Part shown: positions 26,511-36,210 of the stretch, piece after piece
How positions within the stretch are numbered: position 1 is the first letter of the stretch
How the letters are laid out: the number at the start of each line of letters is the position of its first letter
Source of the DNA: Pseudomonas moorei
Lineage (GTDB): Bacteria > Pseudomonadota > Gammaproteobacteria > Pseudomonadales > Pseudomonadaceae
Length of the DNA: 64,000 bases
Assembly: GCF_008801475.1 (NCBI RefSeq)
Contig: NZ_VZPP01000008.1
Span: 124,001-188,000, forward strand
Reading direction: 5' to 3'
Notes under the pieces: generated by a model
What the model was told of the DNA's origin: nothing
What the model saw: only the letters and a program-made list of their open reading frames with translations
Databases searched by the model: none
Made by a program: the position numbers and the translations under genes

Positions 26511-27446
26511 ATGAAAGGCGACGCCTCACTCTTTGCCGCTATTGATCTGGGCTCCAATGCGTTTCGCCTGATGATCGGCCAGTCGGTCAAGCGCAATCAG
26601 CAGTTCATGATCCAGGAAGTGAAAACCCTGCGTGAACCCGTCCGTTTGGCCGAGGGTTTTCAGGGTGGGGCGCTGGATGAACTGGCGCTGGATCGAGGCT
26701 GGCAGGCGCTTGCGCGCTTCGGCAAAAAATTGCGGGGCTTCGAGGCGGGGCGAGTGCGGGCGGTGGCGACCAGCGCAGTTCGCCAGGCGGACAACGCACC
26801 CTTGTTTCTGGCCAGTGCCGAGCGGCACCTGGGGTTTCGCATCGATGTCATTTCCGGGCAAGAAGAGGCCCAACTGGTGTATGCCGGCGTCGCCCATACC
26901 CTCCCTGATACCCAGCGCATGCGCCTGGTGGTGGATATCGGCGGCGGTTCGACCGAGCTGATCCTGGGCAAGGGCGCACAGCCGTTACTCACCGAGAGCA
27001 TTGCCGTTGGCAGCGGCACCGTGGGGGCGCATTACTTTCCGGGCGGCACCATCAGCGCGAAGGCGCTGCTGGAAGCCGAGCGAGTCGCCACGTTGCAGTT
27101 CGAAAGGGTTGCGCGCCGTTATCGTGCCCAGGGCTGGCAGCAAGTCATCGGCTCATCAGGCACGGCGCGGATGCTGGCCAAGGTGCTCAAGGCCAACGGG
27201 TTGAACGACTACGGTCAAAGCGGCGTGACCTATGGCGGCCTCTTGCGCCTGTCGGTGCGCCTGCTGGAAGTGGGGCATGTCAAACAGCTCAAGCTGGCGG
27301 GCTTGCAGGCTCATCGCCTGAGCATCCTGCCGGGCGGCCTGGTGCTCATGCTGGCGGCGTTCAAGGTGTTTGGTGTCTCCCACATGACGCCGTCCGAACC
27401 CGGGTTGAGGTTTGGTGTGCTGCATGGGCTGATGTCCAGACACTGA
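26511..27446 (+). CDS. ppx: Short Ppx/GppA exopolyphosphatase
   Basis: A 311-residue ASKHA-fold phosphatase with the family motifs FAAIDLGSNAFRLMI, AVATSAVRQADN, ISGQEEAQLVYAG and VVDIGGGSTELI. It has only the two N-terminal Ppx/GppA domains and lacks the C-terminal HD-like domain of the 500-residue housekeeping Ppx. Short forms can hydrolyse polyphosphate or pppGpp. With the Pho box ahead of it, a role in polyphosphate recovery during phosphate starvation is likely. The ATG at 26511 follows AGGA; an upstream TTG is less likely. Confidence 0.85.
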   Translation: MKGDASLFAAIDLGSNAFRLMIGQSVKRNQQFMIQEVKTLREPVRLAEGFQGGALDELALDRGWQALARFGKKLRGFEAGRVRAVATSAVRQADNAPLFLASAERHLGFRIDVISGQEEAQLVYAGVAHTLPDTQRMRLVVDIGGGSTELILGKGAQPLLTESIAVGSGTVGAHYFPGGTISAKALLEAERVATLQFERVARRYRAQGWQQVIGSSGTARMLAKVLKANGLNDYGQSGVTYGGLLRLSVRLLEVGHVKQLKLAGLQAHRLSILPGGLVLMLAAFKVFGVSHMTPSEPGLRFGVLHGLMSRH

Positions 27447-27461
27447 TCACCTCGGTCCCAT

Positions 27462-27570
27462 GAGCTGGCTTGTCGGGTCGCCGCAGCGCAGCGATGGTCG
27501 TTAACGATAACGCGCATGATCTGGGTCAACGCGGCGTACTCGGGTCCATCGCCAGCAAGCTCGCTCCTGA
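27462..27570. repeat. REPIN with TCGTTAACGA-type core
   Basis: Arms AGCTGGCTTGTCGGGTCG and CCATCGCCAGCAAGCTCGCT surround a core that contains GGTCGTTAACGATAACGCG and GGGTCAACGCGGCGTACT. The core is shared with copies at 30034, 36109, 42545 and 61391. A further REP-like arm follows at about 27604-27628. Confidence 0.75.
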
Positions 27571-27646
27571 CGGTGTTGCGTTGACAATGTCCGGGCACGG
27601 TCCCTTGTGCGCGGGCTTGCCAGCGAAGGTGGTATTGCGAGTCGCT

Positions 27647-28306
27647 TCAGTAGACCCCTGGTATCAACCGCCAGCTGCGCGCGCAATAAGCCTCGTATTC
27701 AGCCCCGAATTGCGCCCGCAGCAGGGCCTCTTCCGCCTGTATCCGCGCAATCAACGGGATCAGCGTCAGCGCCGCCAGGAGCAGGCCCAGCCCCGAACGG
27801 AACGCCAGTGCCCAGCCCACGGCAATGATCAACATGCCCAGGTAACTGGGGTTGCGCAGGTTGCGATAAATCCCGTCGGTGACCAGCCGATGCCCAGGCT
27901 GAATCGCCACCAGCCCACTGAAGCGTTTGCCGAGCACGAACACCGGCCACATTCGCAGGGCGCCGCCGAGGATGAACAGCAAGGCCCCCAGCCAGCGCAC
28001 GCCCTCGCCACCGAACGTCCAGAAGTCGATGCGGTCGTTGTAGGCCGGCAGATAACCACTCAACAAGCCAATGACCCCGAATGCCGGGAGTACCCAGCGG
28101 TTGGCCCGATCCTCGCGTTCGCCGGAGCTCAGGTTGACCTCGGTGAACAGCGAAGCGATGACCATGACCAGCGTGGCAAGCGCCACCAGCACCAGCGAGG
28201 GATGGGAGAAAAACGCGGCGAAACCACCCAGCCCGCCTATTGCCAGCCCGAGGTAGGCGAGGGTGGACACAATGGCGAAAAACGCCAGTCTGGCGGAAAT
28301 TTTCAT
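27647..28306 (-). CDS. Isoprenylcysteine carboxyl methyltransferase-like membrane protein
   Basis: A 219-residue integral membrane protein with about five hydrophobic segments and the ICMT/PEMT-type C-terminal motif (RLVTDGIYRNLRNPSYLGMLI, then EEALLRAQFGAEYEAYCARSWRLIP). Such bacterial proteins use SAM to methylate lipids or small molecules; the substrate is unknown. The start at 28306 (MKISARL) has GGAG upstream; the longer open frame would put a charged stretch before the first helix. Confidence 0.82.
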   Translation of the reverse strand: MKISARLAFFAIVSTLAYLGLAIGGLGGFAAFFSHPSLVLVALATLVMVIASLFTEVNLSSGEREDRANRWVLPAFGVIGLLSGYLPAYNDRIDFWTFGGEGVRWLGALLFILGGALRMWPVFVLGKRFSGLVAIQPGHRLVTDGIYRNLRNPSYLGMLIIAVGWALAFRSGLGLLLAALTLIPLIARIQAEEALLRAQFGAEYEAYCARSWRLIPGVY

Positions 28307-28342
28307 TGGCGGCTCCACTGAGGGTAACGTCCCTTCTTTCAG

Positions 28343-28371
28343 TGTAGGAGCTGGCTTGCCGGGAATAGCGC
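28343..28371. repeat. Single REP sequence
   Basis: TGTAGGAGCTGGCTTGCCGG and following bases match one REPIN arm; the second arm is missing. It lies in the divergent region between the methyltransferase and the dehydratase. Confidence 0.6.
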
Positions 28372-28575
28372 CTGCGGCATCGGTGCGCCTCGCATGGTCC
28401 TTTTCGACCATCGCCAGCGCCAGGTGCTTTCCGGGTTGTTCGGCAACGTCAGGGCGGCGCCACGTTATCGCTGAAAAGCCAGCCTCGGGTCAGGGTGAAC
28501 TAAGCTTGGATAAGGATCGTTCACCGCTGCCCCGTGGACCCTTCGACGAGTGGGCGGCGCGTAACAGGAGCCGCC

Positions 28576-29490
28576 ATGCTTCACATCAGAACGCCGTTGA
28601 TTCTGCATCCTGGCCTCTCGACCACGACCCGCCGCATCTGGCTCAAACTGGAAAACCTGCAACCGAGTGGTTCATTCAAACTACGCGGCATGGGGCTGTT
28701 GTGCAGTCAGGCCGCGGCTCAGGGCAAAACCAGAGTCGTGTGTCCGTCCGGGGGCAATGCCGGATTCGCCACTGCCGTGGCCGCCGCCAGCCTGGGGTTG
28801 AAAGCCTGCATCGTGGTGCCGCACACGACTCCTGAAAGCACCCGCGCACGGATCCGTAAAACCGGTGCCGAGGTGATCGTCCACGGCAAAGTCTGGGACG
28901 AGGCCAATCAACGGGCCAAGGAACTCGCTCAGGGCGCGGACAGCGAGTACGTGCCGGCATTCGACCATCCGGTGTTGTGGCAAGGGCACAGCACGATGAT
29001 CGATGAAATCCTCGAAGACTGTCCGCAGGTCGACGCCGTGGTGACCTCGGTGGGCGGCGGCGGTTTGCTCGCGGGCATTCTCACCGGGTTGATCCGCCAT
29101 CGGCGCACCGATTGCCGGATCATCGCCTGCGAAACCAGGGGCGCGGCATCGTTCGCCGCGGCCATGGCGGCGGGGCATCCCGTGCGTTTGCCACGGATCG
29201 ACACGGTCGCCACCTCGCTCGGCGCCGCTCAAGTGGCGGCGTGGCCGGTGCAGCACATCCTCGCTTTCCCCCATGAGTGCGTGGTGCTGGAAGACGAGGA
29301 AGCGATCATGGGCGTGGTGCGTTACGCCAGTGATTTGCGGCAGTTGGTGGAGCCGGCGTGTGGCGTGTCGCTGGCCATTGCCTACCTGGATCATCCGGCG
29401 ATTGCCGAAGCCCGGGACGTGGTGGTTGTGGTGTGCGGCGGGGTCAGCATCAGCGCGGCACTGGTGGCCGGTTGGGCTCGGCTCTCTTGA
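28576..29490 (+). CDS. PLP-dependent L-serine/L-threonine dehydratase-like enzyme
   Basis: A 304-residue fold-type II PLP enzyme. PLP lysine lies in PSGSFKLRG, the phosphate/cofactor loop in SGGNAGFATAVAAASLG and the glycine-rich PLP-phosphate loop in SVGGGGLLAGI. It lacks the C-terminal regulatory (ACT-like) domain of biosynthetic IlvA, so it is probably a catabolic serine or threonine dehydratase giving pyruvate or 2-oxobutanoate. The start has CAGGAG at ideal spacing. It stands alone. Confidence 0.85.
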   Translation: MLHIRTPLILHPGLSTTTRRIWLKLENLQPSGSFKLRGMGLLCSQAAAQGKTRVVCPSGGNAGFATAVAAASLGLKACIVVPHTTPESTRARIRKTGAEVIVHGKVWDEANQRAKELAQGADSEYVPAFDHPVLWQGHSTMIDEILEDCPQVDAVVTSVGGGGLLAGILTGLIRHRRTDCRIIACETRGAASFAAAMAAGHPVRLPRIDTVATSLGAAQVAAWPVQHILAFPHECVVLEDEEAIMGVVRYASDLRQLVEPACGVSLAIAYLDHPAIAEARDVVVVVCGGVSISAALVAGWARLS

Positions 29491-29566
29491 GCTCAGTCAT
29501 GAAAGCAAGGCAGGGCCGGAAACGCTGTCCAGGTTTCACGAGCCCCACCGCTGAGGTTGGCCATTG

Positions 29567-29887
29567 TTATTTATCGGCTGGAATGCCTTCCTGGACGAGA
29601 ATGGCGCGAGCCAGGTCTTCGTCGCTTGCGTTGTTGAGGTCGGGGTGCTCCTGCCGGAGCTGTTTGAGAACCGATTCCAGATAAGCGCCGCGAATCGCAC
29701 CGCCACTGGCCACGAAGCTGGAGGCGTCATCCCGGGCAGGAATCATGAGTTTGTGGTCCTTGAACGTCGAGTACAGCGATGCGGAAACCCCGGCTGAGGT
29801 GGCGACATCGCCTGCGTCCACCTTGGCCATTGCAGAGCCGAAGGGTAAACACAGCAACAGAGACGAAACGATAATCAGACGGCGCAT
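29567..29887 (-). CDS. DUF2388 family secreted protein
   Basis: A 106-residue protein with a signal peptide (RRLIIVSSLLLCLPFGSAMA) and the DUF2388 pattern (FKDHKLMIPARDDASSFVASGGAIRGAYLESVLKQLRQ). The family is largely restricted to Pseudomonas and relatives and its role is unknown; it is periplasmic. The gene is monocistronic. Confidence 0.87.
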   Translation of the reverse strand: MRRLIIVSSLLLCLPFGSAMAKVDAGDVATSAGVSASLYSTFKDHKLMIPARDDASSFVASGGAIRGAYLESVLKQLRQEHPDLNNASDEDLARAILVQEGIPADK

Positions 29888-30278
29888 GACGGTGTCCTCT
29901 CAAAGCGTGAAGCAAAAAGGAAGTCCCTCATATTTTAGGATGCACGGCGGTTGTCAGGAGTTCCCTGAGGGTGATCATTCACCCCGGTGTGGTGCGGATA
30001 ATCATTTTCCGGGGCGTGTGTTCACCTCAAGCGCGGTAGCAACCGGCTTGCCAGCGATGGTCGTCAACGATGGCGCGTGTAGCCTGGTTAAACGCGGCGT
30101 ACTGGAGCCGATCGACAGCAAGCCGGCTCAGGTTGTGCGTTTGCAAGGCTCCTTGATCTGATCCGTATTTTTCTGCGCTTTCTGCCTCTGTAATGCACTC
30201 GGCCTGCGCCCCACAATAACGGCACGGTCCGCAGTCGCAGCAGTGGTTGCACCGCATATTCGAAACGGAGGTGACCTT
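29888..30278. other. Intergenic 391 bp with one REPIN
   Basis: Apart from the REPIN at 30034-30130 I see no gene. The last 20 bases contain the ribosome-binding site of the small membrane ORF at 30279. Confidence 0.5.
30034..30130. repeat. REPIN with TCGTTAACGA-type core
   Basis: Arms GCGGTAGCAACCGGCTTGCC and GATCGACAGCAAGCCGGCTC flank the core GGTCGTCAACGATGGCGCG...GGTTAAACGCGGCGTACTGG. Confidence 0.7.
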
Positions 30279-30362
30279 ATGGGCAAGATGGCGATTTTTC
30301 TCGGTGGTTTTCTGGTGCTGACTATCCTGATCGGCGTGCTGGCAACGATTTCACCGGCCTGA
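30279..30362 (+). CDS. 27-residue single-pass membrane protein, overlooked small ORF
   Basis: ATG at 30279 to TGA at 30360-30362 encodes a peptide starting MGKMAIFLGGFLVLTILIGV and ending LATISPA. It is one hydrophobic helix with a basic start. An almost perfect Shine-Dalgarno sequence (CGGAGGTGA) lies 7 bases ahead, which is unusual for a chance ORF. It is too short for routine gene calling. Function is unknown; small membrane peptides of this kind often bind larger membrane complexes. The following gene is 146 bp away and may be separate. Confidence 0.6.
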   Translation: MGKMAIFLGGFLVLTILIGVLATISPA

Positions 30363-30508
30363 GGCAAGTCAATGTCATGACCGCGCATTGAGGGCTGCAA
30401 GGTGTGGTCGGGGATCGCCCGAGCCATGCCTGCCTGTTTGATCTTGAATATCGCAATATAAAAAGATATACAGCGATCACATGCGCGGTCTTAAACAAGG
30501 AATGACTC

Positions 30509-31174
30509 ATGACCATGGCCCTGAGCGGTAAAGAAGCAGTAGGCGAACGTTACGAACTGGAATCGATGCGCCACGCGCAGCAGATGACCTGGAAGGCCAT
30601 TGAGCAGATTGCCAGTGTCATCACGCCGGGCATGCGCGAGTCCGAGGCGCAGTTGCGCGGCAAGCAGGTCCTGTCCGAAATGGGTATGGATCGAATCTGG
30701 CATCCACTGCTGGTGCGCTTCGGCGCCAATACGCTCAAGACGTTCAAGCAACGCTCCGACGGCGACCCGCAACTGGGTGAAGAGGACATTTTCTTCATCG
30801 ACATGGGGGTGGTCTGGCAGGGCCACGAAGGGGATGCCGGCGCGACATTCACCACCGGCTCCGACCCGCAAATGATCGCCTGTGCTTCGGCCGCCAAGGA
30901 CCTGTTTGACCGGGTCGAGAGCTTTTGGCGCAGCGAGCGGGTGTCCGGCGTGGCGCTGTATGACTATGCCACCGCTCAAGCCAAGGCCATGGGCTGGACG
31001 CTCAATCTGGACATCAAGGGTCATCGGGTCAGCGATTTTCCCCATGCGATATACCGGGGCGGTGATCTGGGAGATCTGGATCAATGCCCGACCACCGGCC
31101 TGTGGATTCTGGAGATCCAGATCGCCCACCCCGAGCGTCCCTTCGGCGCGTTCTACGAGGATTTGCTGATTTGA
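30509..31174 (+). CDS. M24-family (aminopeptidase P/methionine-aminopeptidase fold) protein
   Basis: A 221-residue pita-bread-fold protein. The metal ligands can be placed: Asp in FFIDMGVVW, Asp in EGDAGATF, His in GHRVSDFPHAIY, Glu in ILEIQIAHP and Glu near the C-terminus (FYEDLL). It therefore may be an active metallopeptidase or one of the M24-like enzymes on small molecules such as creatine. The length is close to that of the catalytic domain alone. The start at 30509 follows AAGGAATGACTC. Confidence 0.8.
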   Translation: MTMALSGKEAVGERYELESMRHAQQMTWKAIEQIASVITPGMRESEAQLRGKQVLSEMGMDRIWHPLLVRFGANTLKTFKQRSDGDPQLGEEDIFFIDMGVVWQGHEGDAGATFTTGSDPQMIACASAAKDLFDRVESFWRSERVSGVALYDYATAQAKAMGWTLNLDIKGHRVSDFPHAIYRGGDLGDLDQCPTTGLWILEIQIAHPERPFGAFYEDLLI

Positions 31175-31254
31175 CCGTCGAGTGAACCTGCGTCCCGGGA
31201 AATTGCGCTATTGTCGCTGGCCGCCACTGAAGCGATTTCCAAGGGACGAAGCAC

Positions 31255-31824
31255 ATGACATTGACTGTCGAAAGCCTGGTCAGCATCGCCATGACCAATC
31301 CGATCAACGCTGAAATCACCTCACGTTTGCCTTCACTGGGTTTGAATCAATGCCTGCTTACCGCCGGCTGCCTGTTCCAGGCCGTGTGGAACCGGCAGGC
31401 GCAGCGTCCGGCCGCGTGGGGAGTGAAAGACTACGACGTTTTTTACTTCGATGAGGACCTGTCGTGGGAGGCCGAAAATGAGGTCATCCTTGCTGCGCAG
31501 CATCTGTTCCGCGACCTGGAAGCCAACGTCGAGATGAAGAATCAGGCGCGGGTCCATCTTTGGTACAGCCAGCGGTTTGGCGGGGCTTATCCGCAGCTTC
31601 AATCGGCCAGGGACGGGGTTGATCGCTACCTGGTCGCCGGGACCTGCATCGGCCTGGATGTTGAAACCGGCGAGGTCTATGCGCCCCATGGCCTGGCCGA
31701 TACCGAGCACGGTCTGCTACGCATCAATCCCAAGAATCCCCAGCCAGAGTTGTTCGTGCAGAAGGCCAAGAGTTATCAGACTCGCTGGCCCTGGCTGAAG
31801 ATCGTTGCGCCTGAGCCGTCCTGA
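31255..31824 (+). CDS. Nucleotidyltransferase-like protein (DUF925/NTP_transf_6)
   Basis: A 189-residue protein with LTAGCLFQAVWN and the DYDVFYFD acidic motif expected for a metal-binding nucleotidyltransferase core, and the family tail AKSYQTRWPWL. The substrate is unknown for the family. It has an AAGGGACGAAGCAC ribosome-binding site and stands alone, 80 bp after the M24 gene. Confidence 0.8.
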   Translation: MTLTVESLVSIAMTNPINAEITSRLPSLGLNQCLLTAGCLFQAVWNRQAQRPAAWGVKDYDVFYFDEDLSWEAENEVILAAQHLFRDLEANVEMKNQARVHLWYSQRFGGAYPQLQSARDGVDRYLVAGTCIGLDVETGEVYAPHGLADTEHGLLRINPKNPQPELFVQKAKSYQTRWPWLKIVAPEPS

Positions 31825-31860
31825 GCGACTGCAACAGGGCGCAAGCGCGGGGGAGTGCGT

Positions 31861-32367
31861 CTATTGGCTCGCCTGTTGCCCGTGGGCAGCGGCGGCCAGT
31901 TGCCCGGTATCGACCCGGACAAAAATCGAATCGCCAATGGCGGTGAGCACGTCCCCGGCATAGACCTCACAGATAACCCGGGTCTTGCGCCCGACTTCGC
32001 CATCCACTTTGGCCCGCAGGGTCAGCGGTACACCCATGGGCGTCGGTTTGATGAACTTGATGCCTAGGTTGCCCGTGACGCAATTGATGCGCGGCAGGCT
32101 GGCCACTTCACGCTGTTCCTCACGGTAGTGATAAGCCATCACCGTCCAGTTTGAATGGCAGTCCACCAGCATCGCGATCAGGCCGCCGTAGACCAGATCC
32201 GGCCAGCCGCAATACATGGCATCGGGCAGGTGTTCGGCCATCACATGCACGCCATCCTCATGCCAATGGCTCTTGATGTGCAGCCCGTGGGGATTGCTGC
32301 TGCCGCAACCGAAACAAACGCCCTCGGGCGCGGCGGTGTCTTGCAGTGAGAGGTCGAGCTTGGGCAT
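31861..32367 (-). CDS. Hotdog-fold thioesterase, PaaI-like
   Basis: A 168-residue protein with a Cys-rich start (GVCFGCGSSNPHGLHI) and the hotdog signature with VYGGLIAMLVDCHSNW. Members hydrolyse acyl-CoA thioesters. The substrate is unknown. A REPIN lies directly upstream. The Cys motif is common in the subgroup often called PaaI-family thioesterase. Confidence 0.8.
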   Translation of the reverse strand: MPKLDLSLQDTAAPEGVCFGCGSSNPHGLHIKSHWHEDGVHVMAEHLPDAMYCGWPDLVYGGLIAMLVDCHSNWTVMAYHYREEQREVASLPRINCVTGNLGIKFIKPTPMGVPLTLRAKVDGEVGRKTRVICEVYAGDVLTAIGDSIFVRVDTGQLAAAAHGQQASQ

Positions 32368-32401
32368 GGATCGATCTTCCGGAAATGAAAACGGTAAAAC
32401 C

Positions 32402-32490
32402 TGCGGGAGTGAGCGTACTCGCGATAGCGGGTTGTTCCGGCGCTCAGCGCATGACTTGCACCGGCTATCGCGAGCAGGCTCGCTCCCACA
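32402..32490. repeat. REPIN
   Basis: Left arm TGCGGGAGTGAGCGTACTCG and right arm CGAGCAGGCTCGCTCCCACA with a core different from the TCGTTAACGA group. Confidence 0.75.
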
Positions 32491-32517
32491 AAAGTGGTGC
32501 CTGTTATTTCATATCGG

Positions 32518-33692
<1,175 letters not shown>

Positions 33693-33696
<4 letters not shown>

Positions 33697-35069
33697 GCAA
33701 GGGATCTCCGTAAGTGATTGAGCATGTCGAACCGGGTAATCAGGCCATGAAAGCCCGAGGCGTCGGCGATGATGGCCACCAGGCCGCGGTCGAGCTCGGC
33801 CTGCAGTTCGGCCAGGCTGGCGCCGGGTGGCAGGGTTTGCAGTTTGTCGGTCATCGCGCTGGCCACGGTCACGCGAAAGTGCGAAGCGTCCTGGTGCACA
33901 CGCAGCAGAATGTCGGACTCGTCGATCACCCCGATCAGCCGCTGGCCATCGACCAGCACCGGCAGTTGCGACACATCCGCCAGGCGCATGCGCTGGAAGG
34001 CGGTGAGCAGGGTGTCATCGGGACCGACGCTGATCACCCGGCCATCTTCGAAACGCCGCGCGATGACGTCGCGCAGGTCGCCGTAGCGCTTGCTCTGCAG
34101 CAGGCCCTGATCGGACATCCACTGGTCGTTGTAGATCTTCGACAGGTAGCGGGTGCCGGTGTCACAGACGAAGCTGACCACCCGTTTCGGCTTGGTCTGC
34201 TCGCGGCAGTAACGTAGCGCCGCGGCCAGCAAGGTGCCGGTCGAGGAGCCACCGAGGATGCCTTCGGCGCGCAGCAGTTGCCGGGCATGATCGAAGCTTT
34301 CCTCGTCGCTGATCGAATAGGCGTGGCGCACGCTGGAAAGGTCGGAAATCGATGGAATGAAGTCTTCGCCGATGCCTTCCACCGCCCATGACCCGGGCGT
34401 CGGCAGGGTGCCGTCGCGGCTGTATTGGGCCATCACTGAGCCGACCGGGTCAGCCAGTACCATCTCCAGGTCGGGCTGCACCCGTTTGAAAAAACGCGTC
34501 AGCCCGGTCAGGGTGCCGGCCGAACCGACGCCGACCACGATGGCGTCCAGATCATGCTGGGTCTGTGCCCAGATCTCCGGGGCGGTGCTGCATTCGTGGG
34601 CCAGCGGGTTGGCCGGGTTGTTGAACTGGTCGGCGAAGAACGCGTCGGGAATGTCCTTTGCCAGCCGCGCAGCGACGTCCTGGTAGTACTCGGGATGGCC
34701 CTTGCCGACATCGGAGCGGGTGATGTGCACTTCGGCGCCCATGGCCTTGAGGTGCAGGACTTTTTCCGTGGACATTTTGTCCGGCACCACCAGCACCACC
34801 CGGTAACCCTTGGCGCGACCGACCAGGGCCAGGCCGAGGCCGGTATTGCCGGCGGTGGCTTCAACGATGGTGCCCCCGGGCCGCAGGCGGCCATCGCGCT
34901 CGGCGGTATCGATCATCGCCAGGCCGATACGGTCCTTGATCGACCCACCGGGGTTCTGCGATTCAAGCTTGAGGAACAGGGTGCACGGGCCTGTATCGAA
35001 ACGGCTGACACGCACCAGGGGCGTATTACCGATCAGTTCGAGTACGGCGGGGCGGGAGTCGTTTGGCAT
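33693..35069 (-). CDS. Cystathionine beta-synthase
   Basis: A 458-residue fold-type II PLP enzyme (PLP lysine in NPGGSIKDRIG, cofactor loop EATAGNTGLGLA) with a C-terminal pair of CBS regulatory domains (DDTLLTAFQRMRLADVSQLPV and ASAMTDKLQTLPPGASL). It joins homocysteine and serine to make cystathionine. The start at 35069 has a perfect AGGAGGTGA site. It leads the two-gene operon with the gamma-lyase. The 236 bp upstream carry G-rich stretches but no promoter I can name. Confidence 0.92.
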
Positions 35070-35305
35070 GTCGTCACCTCCTGTGGAAATTCGCACTGGA
35101 AAGGCAGAAACCAGCGGCGCGCCATCGCGCCATTCGCGGCAAATCTTCGTTTGGACCTTAGGCCGGGATTGCCTGAGCCGCAACCTGAGACGGCCAGTCG
35201 GTCATGCCGTCTGCCAATACCGAAGGCCCCCGACGGTGGGGGAATTCCCTGTATTTGGGCGGCTTTTGGGGGGAGGGGGATCGTCGCTCGGGCGGGAGTG
35301 AGTGC

Positions 35306-35968
35306 CTAGCGAAATCGCTGCGATATGGCCTCCTCAAACGGATAGAGCGAAAAGTAAGGCCGGGCTTCGTCGATGACCCGCTGGAACGATGGTCGCTGGG
35401 TCAACCGTTCGAAATACGCTTGCAAGTGCCGACAATCCTCGGGAAACGGCAGCAGGGTGCTGGCATAAAAAAGGGCCGGGCAGGCAGCGCAATCGGCCAG
35501 GCTGAAGTCCGGGCTGGCGACCCAGGTGCGACCAGCCAACTGGCGCTCGAGCATGCCGTAGGCGGTCATCAGCGCAGCGCGCTCGCGGGTCAGGTCGCCA
35601 TGGGCCGCACGCAGGCGATCGGCAACGATCTGCTGCATCGGGGTCTGCACATGAAGGTCGAAGAAACGGTCCCACAGGCGCACCTCCAGCGCGGTGTCCC
35701 AATCACCGGGAATCAGCGGGTGTTGGCCTGCATGGAAGTGGTCCAGGTACTCGATGATGACACTCGACTCCGCCAGGTTGCGCTGGCGCGCGTGATCGCG
35801 GATGACCGGGAATTTGCACGGAGGCCAGAGCGCCTGGAGCACTGATCGATCTGCCTCGCTGGTGAGATCGATGATCTTCTTTTCGAATTCGATGGCCTGT
35901 TCGTAGAGCGCGACCAGCACTTTGTGGCAGTAGGACGACAGCGGATGGTAGTAAAGAGTCAGCGGCAT
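35306..35968 (-). CDS. Glutathione S-transferase family protein
   Basis: A 220-residue protein with an N-terminal thioredoxin-like domain (LYYHPLSSYCHKVLVAL, cis-Pro in KFPVI, glutathione-binding ESSVIIEYLD) and an all-helical C-terminal domain. The SSYC motif near the start may supply the catalytic serine or cysteine. Substrate is unknown. Confidence 0.88.
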   Translation of the reverse strand: MPLTLYYHPLSSYCHKVLVALYEQAIEFEKKIIDLTSEADRSVLQALWPPCKFPVIRDHARQRNLAESSVIIEYLDHFHAGQHPLIPGDWDTALEVRLWDRFFDLHVQTPMQQIVADRLRAAHGDLTRERAALMTAYGMLERQLAGRTWVASPDFSLADCAACPALFYASTLLPFPEDCRHLQAYFERLTQRPSFQRVIDEARPYFSLYPFEEAISQRFR

Positions 35969-36108
35969 CTTTGAGCTCCGGCTTGCAGGGCGACCCCTGC
36001 AGTATTGGCCAGGGTCCGCAAACTCGCGCGGCTGGCTGACGAACAGCTCGGACGATCAAAAACCGCCCGGCCAGCGAAGGCGTCAGCCTATTCAGCATCC
36101 CTCTCGGC

Positions 36109-36201
36109 AGTGCCTTGCTGGCAATGGTCGTTAACGTAAACGCGTTCAGACCGGTTGAATGCGACGCACATGAGTCCATCGTCAGCAAGCTGGCGCCTAC
36201 A
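36109..36201. repeat. REPIN with TCGTTAACGA-type core
   Basis: Arms TGCCTTGCTGGCAATGG and CCATCGTCAGCAAGCTGGCG with core GTCGTTAACGTAAACGCG. Confidence 0.65.
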
Positions 36202-36210
36202 GACGCCCGG

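Noticed and set aside
30279..30362. Assignment of the 27-residue peptide as KdpF
   Set aside because: It is hydrophobic and similar in size, but no kdpABC genes are nearby and the sequence does not match the KdpF pattern.
35227..35242. Terminator after the glutathione S-transferase gene
   Set aside because: Only a 5-bp CCCCC/GGGGG stem in a G-rich stretch and no T-run on either strand.
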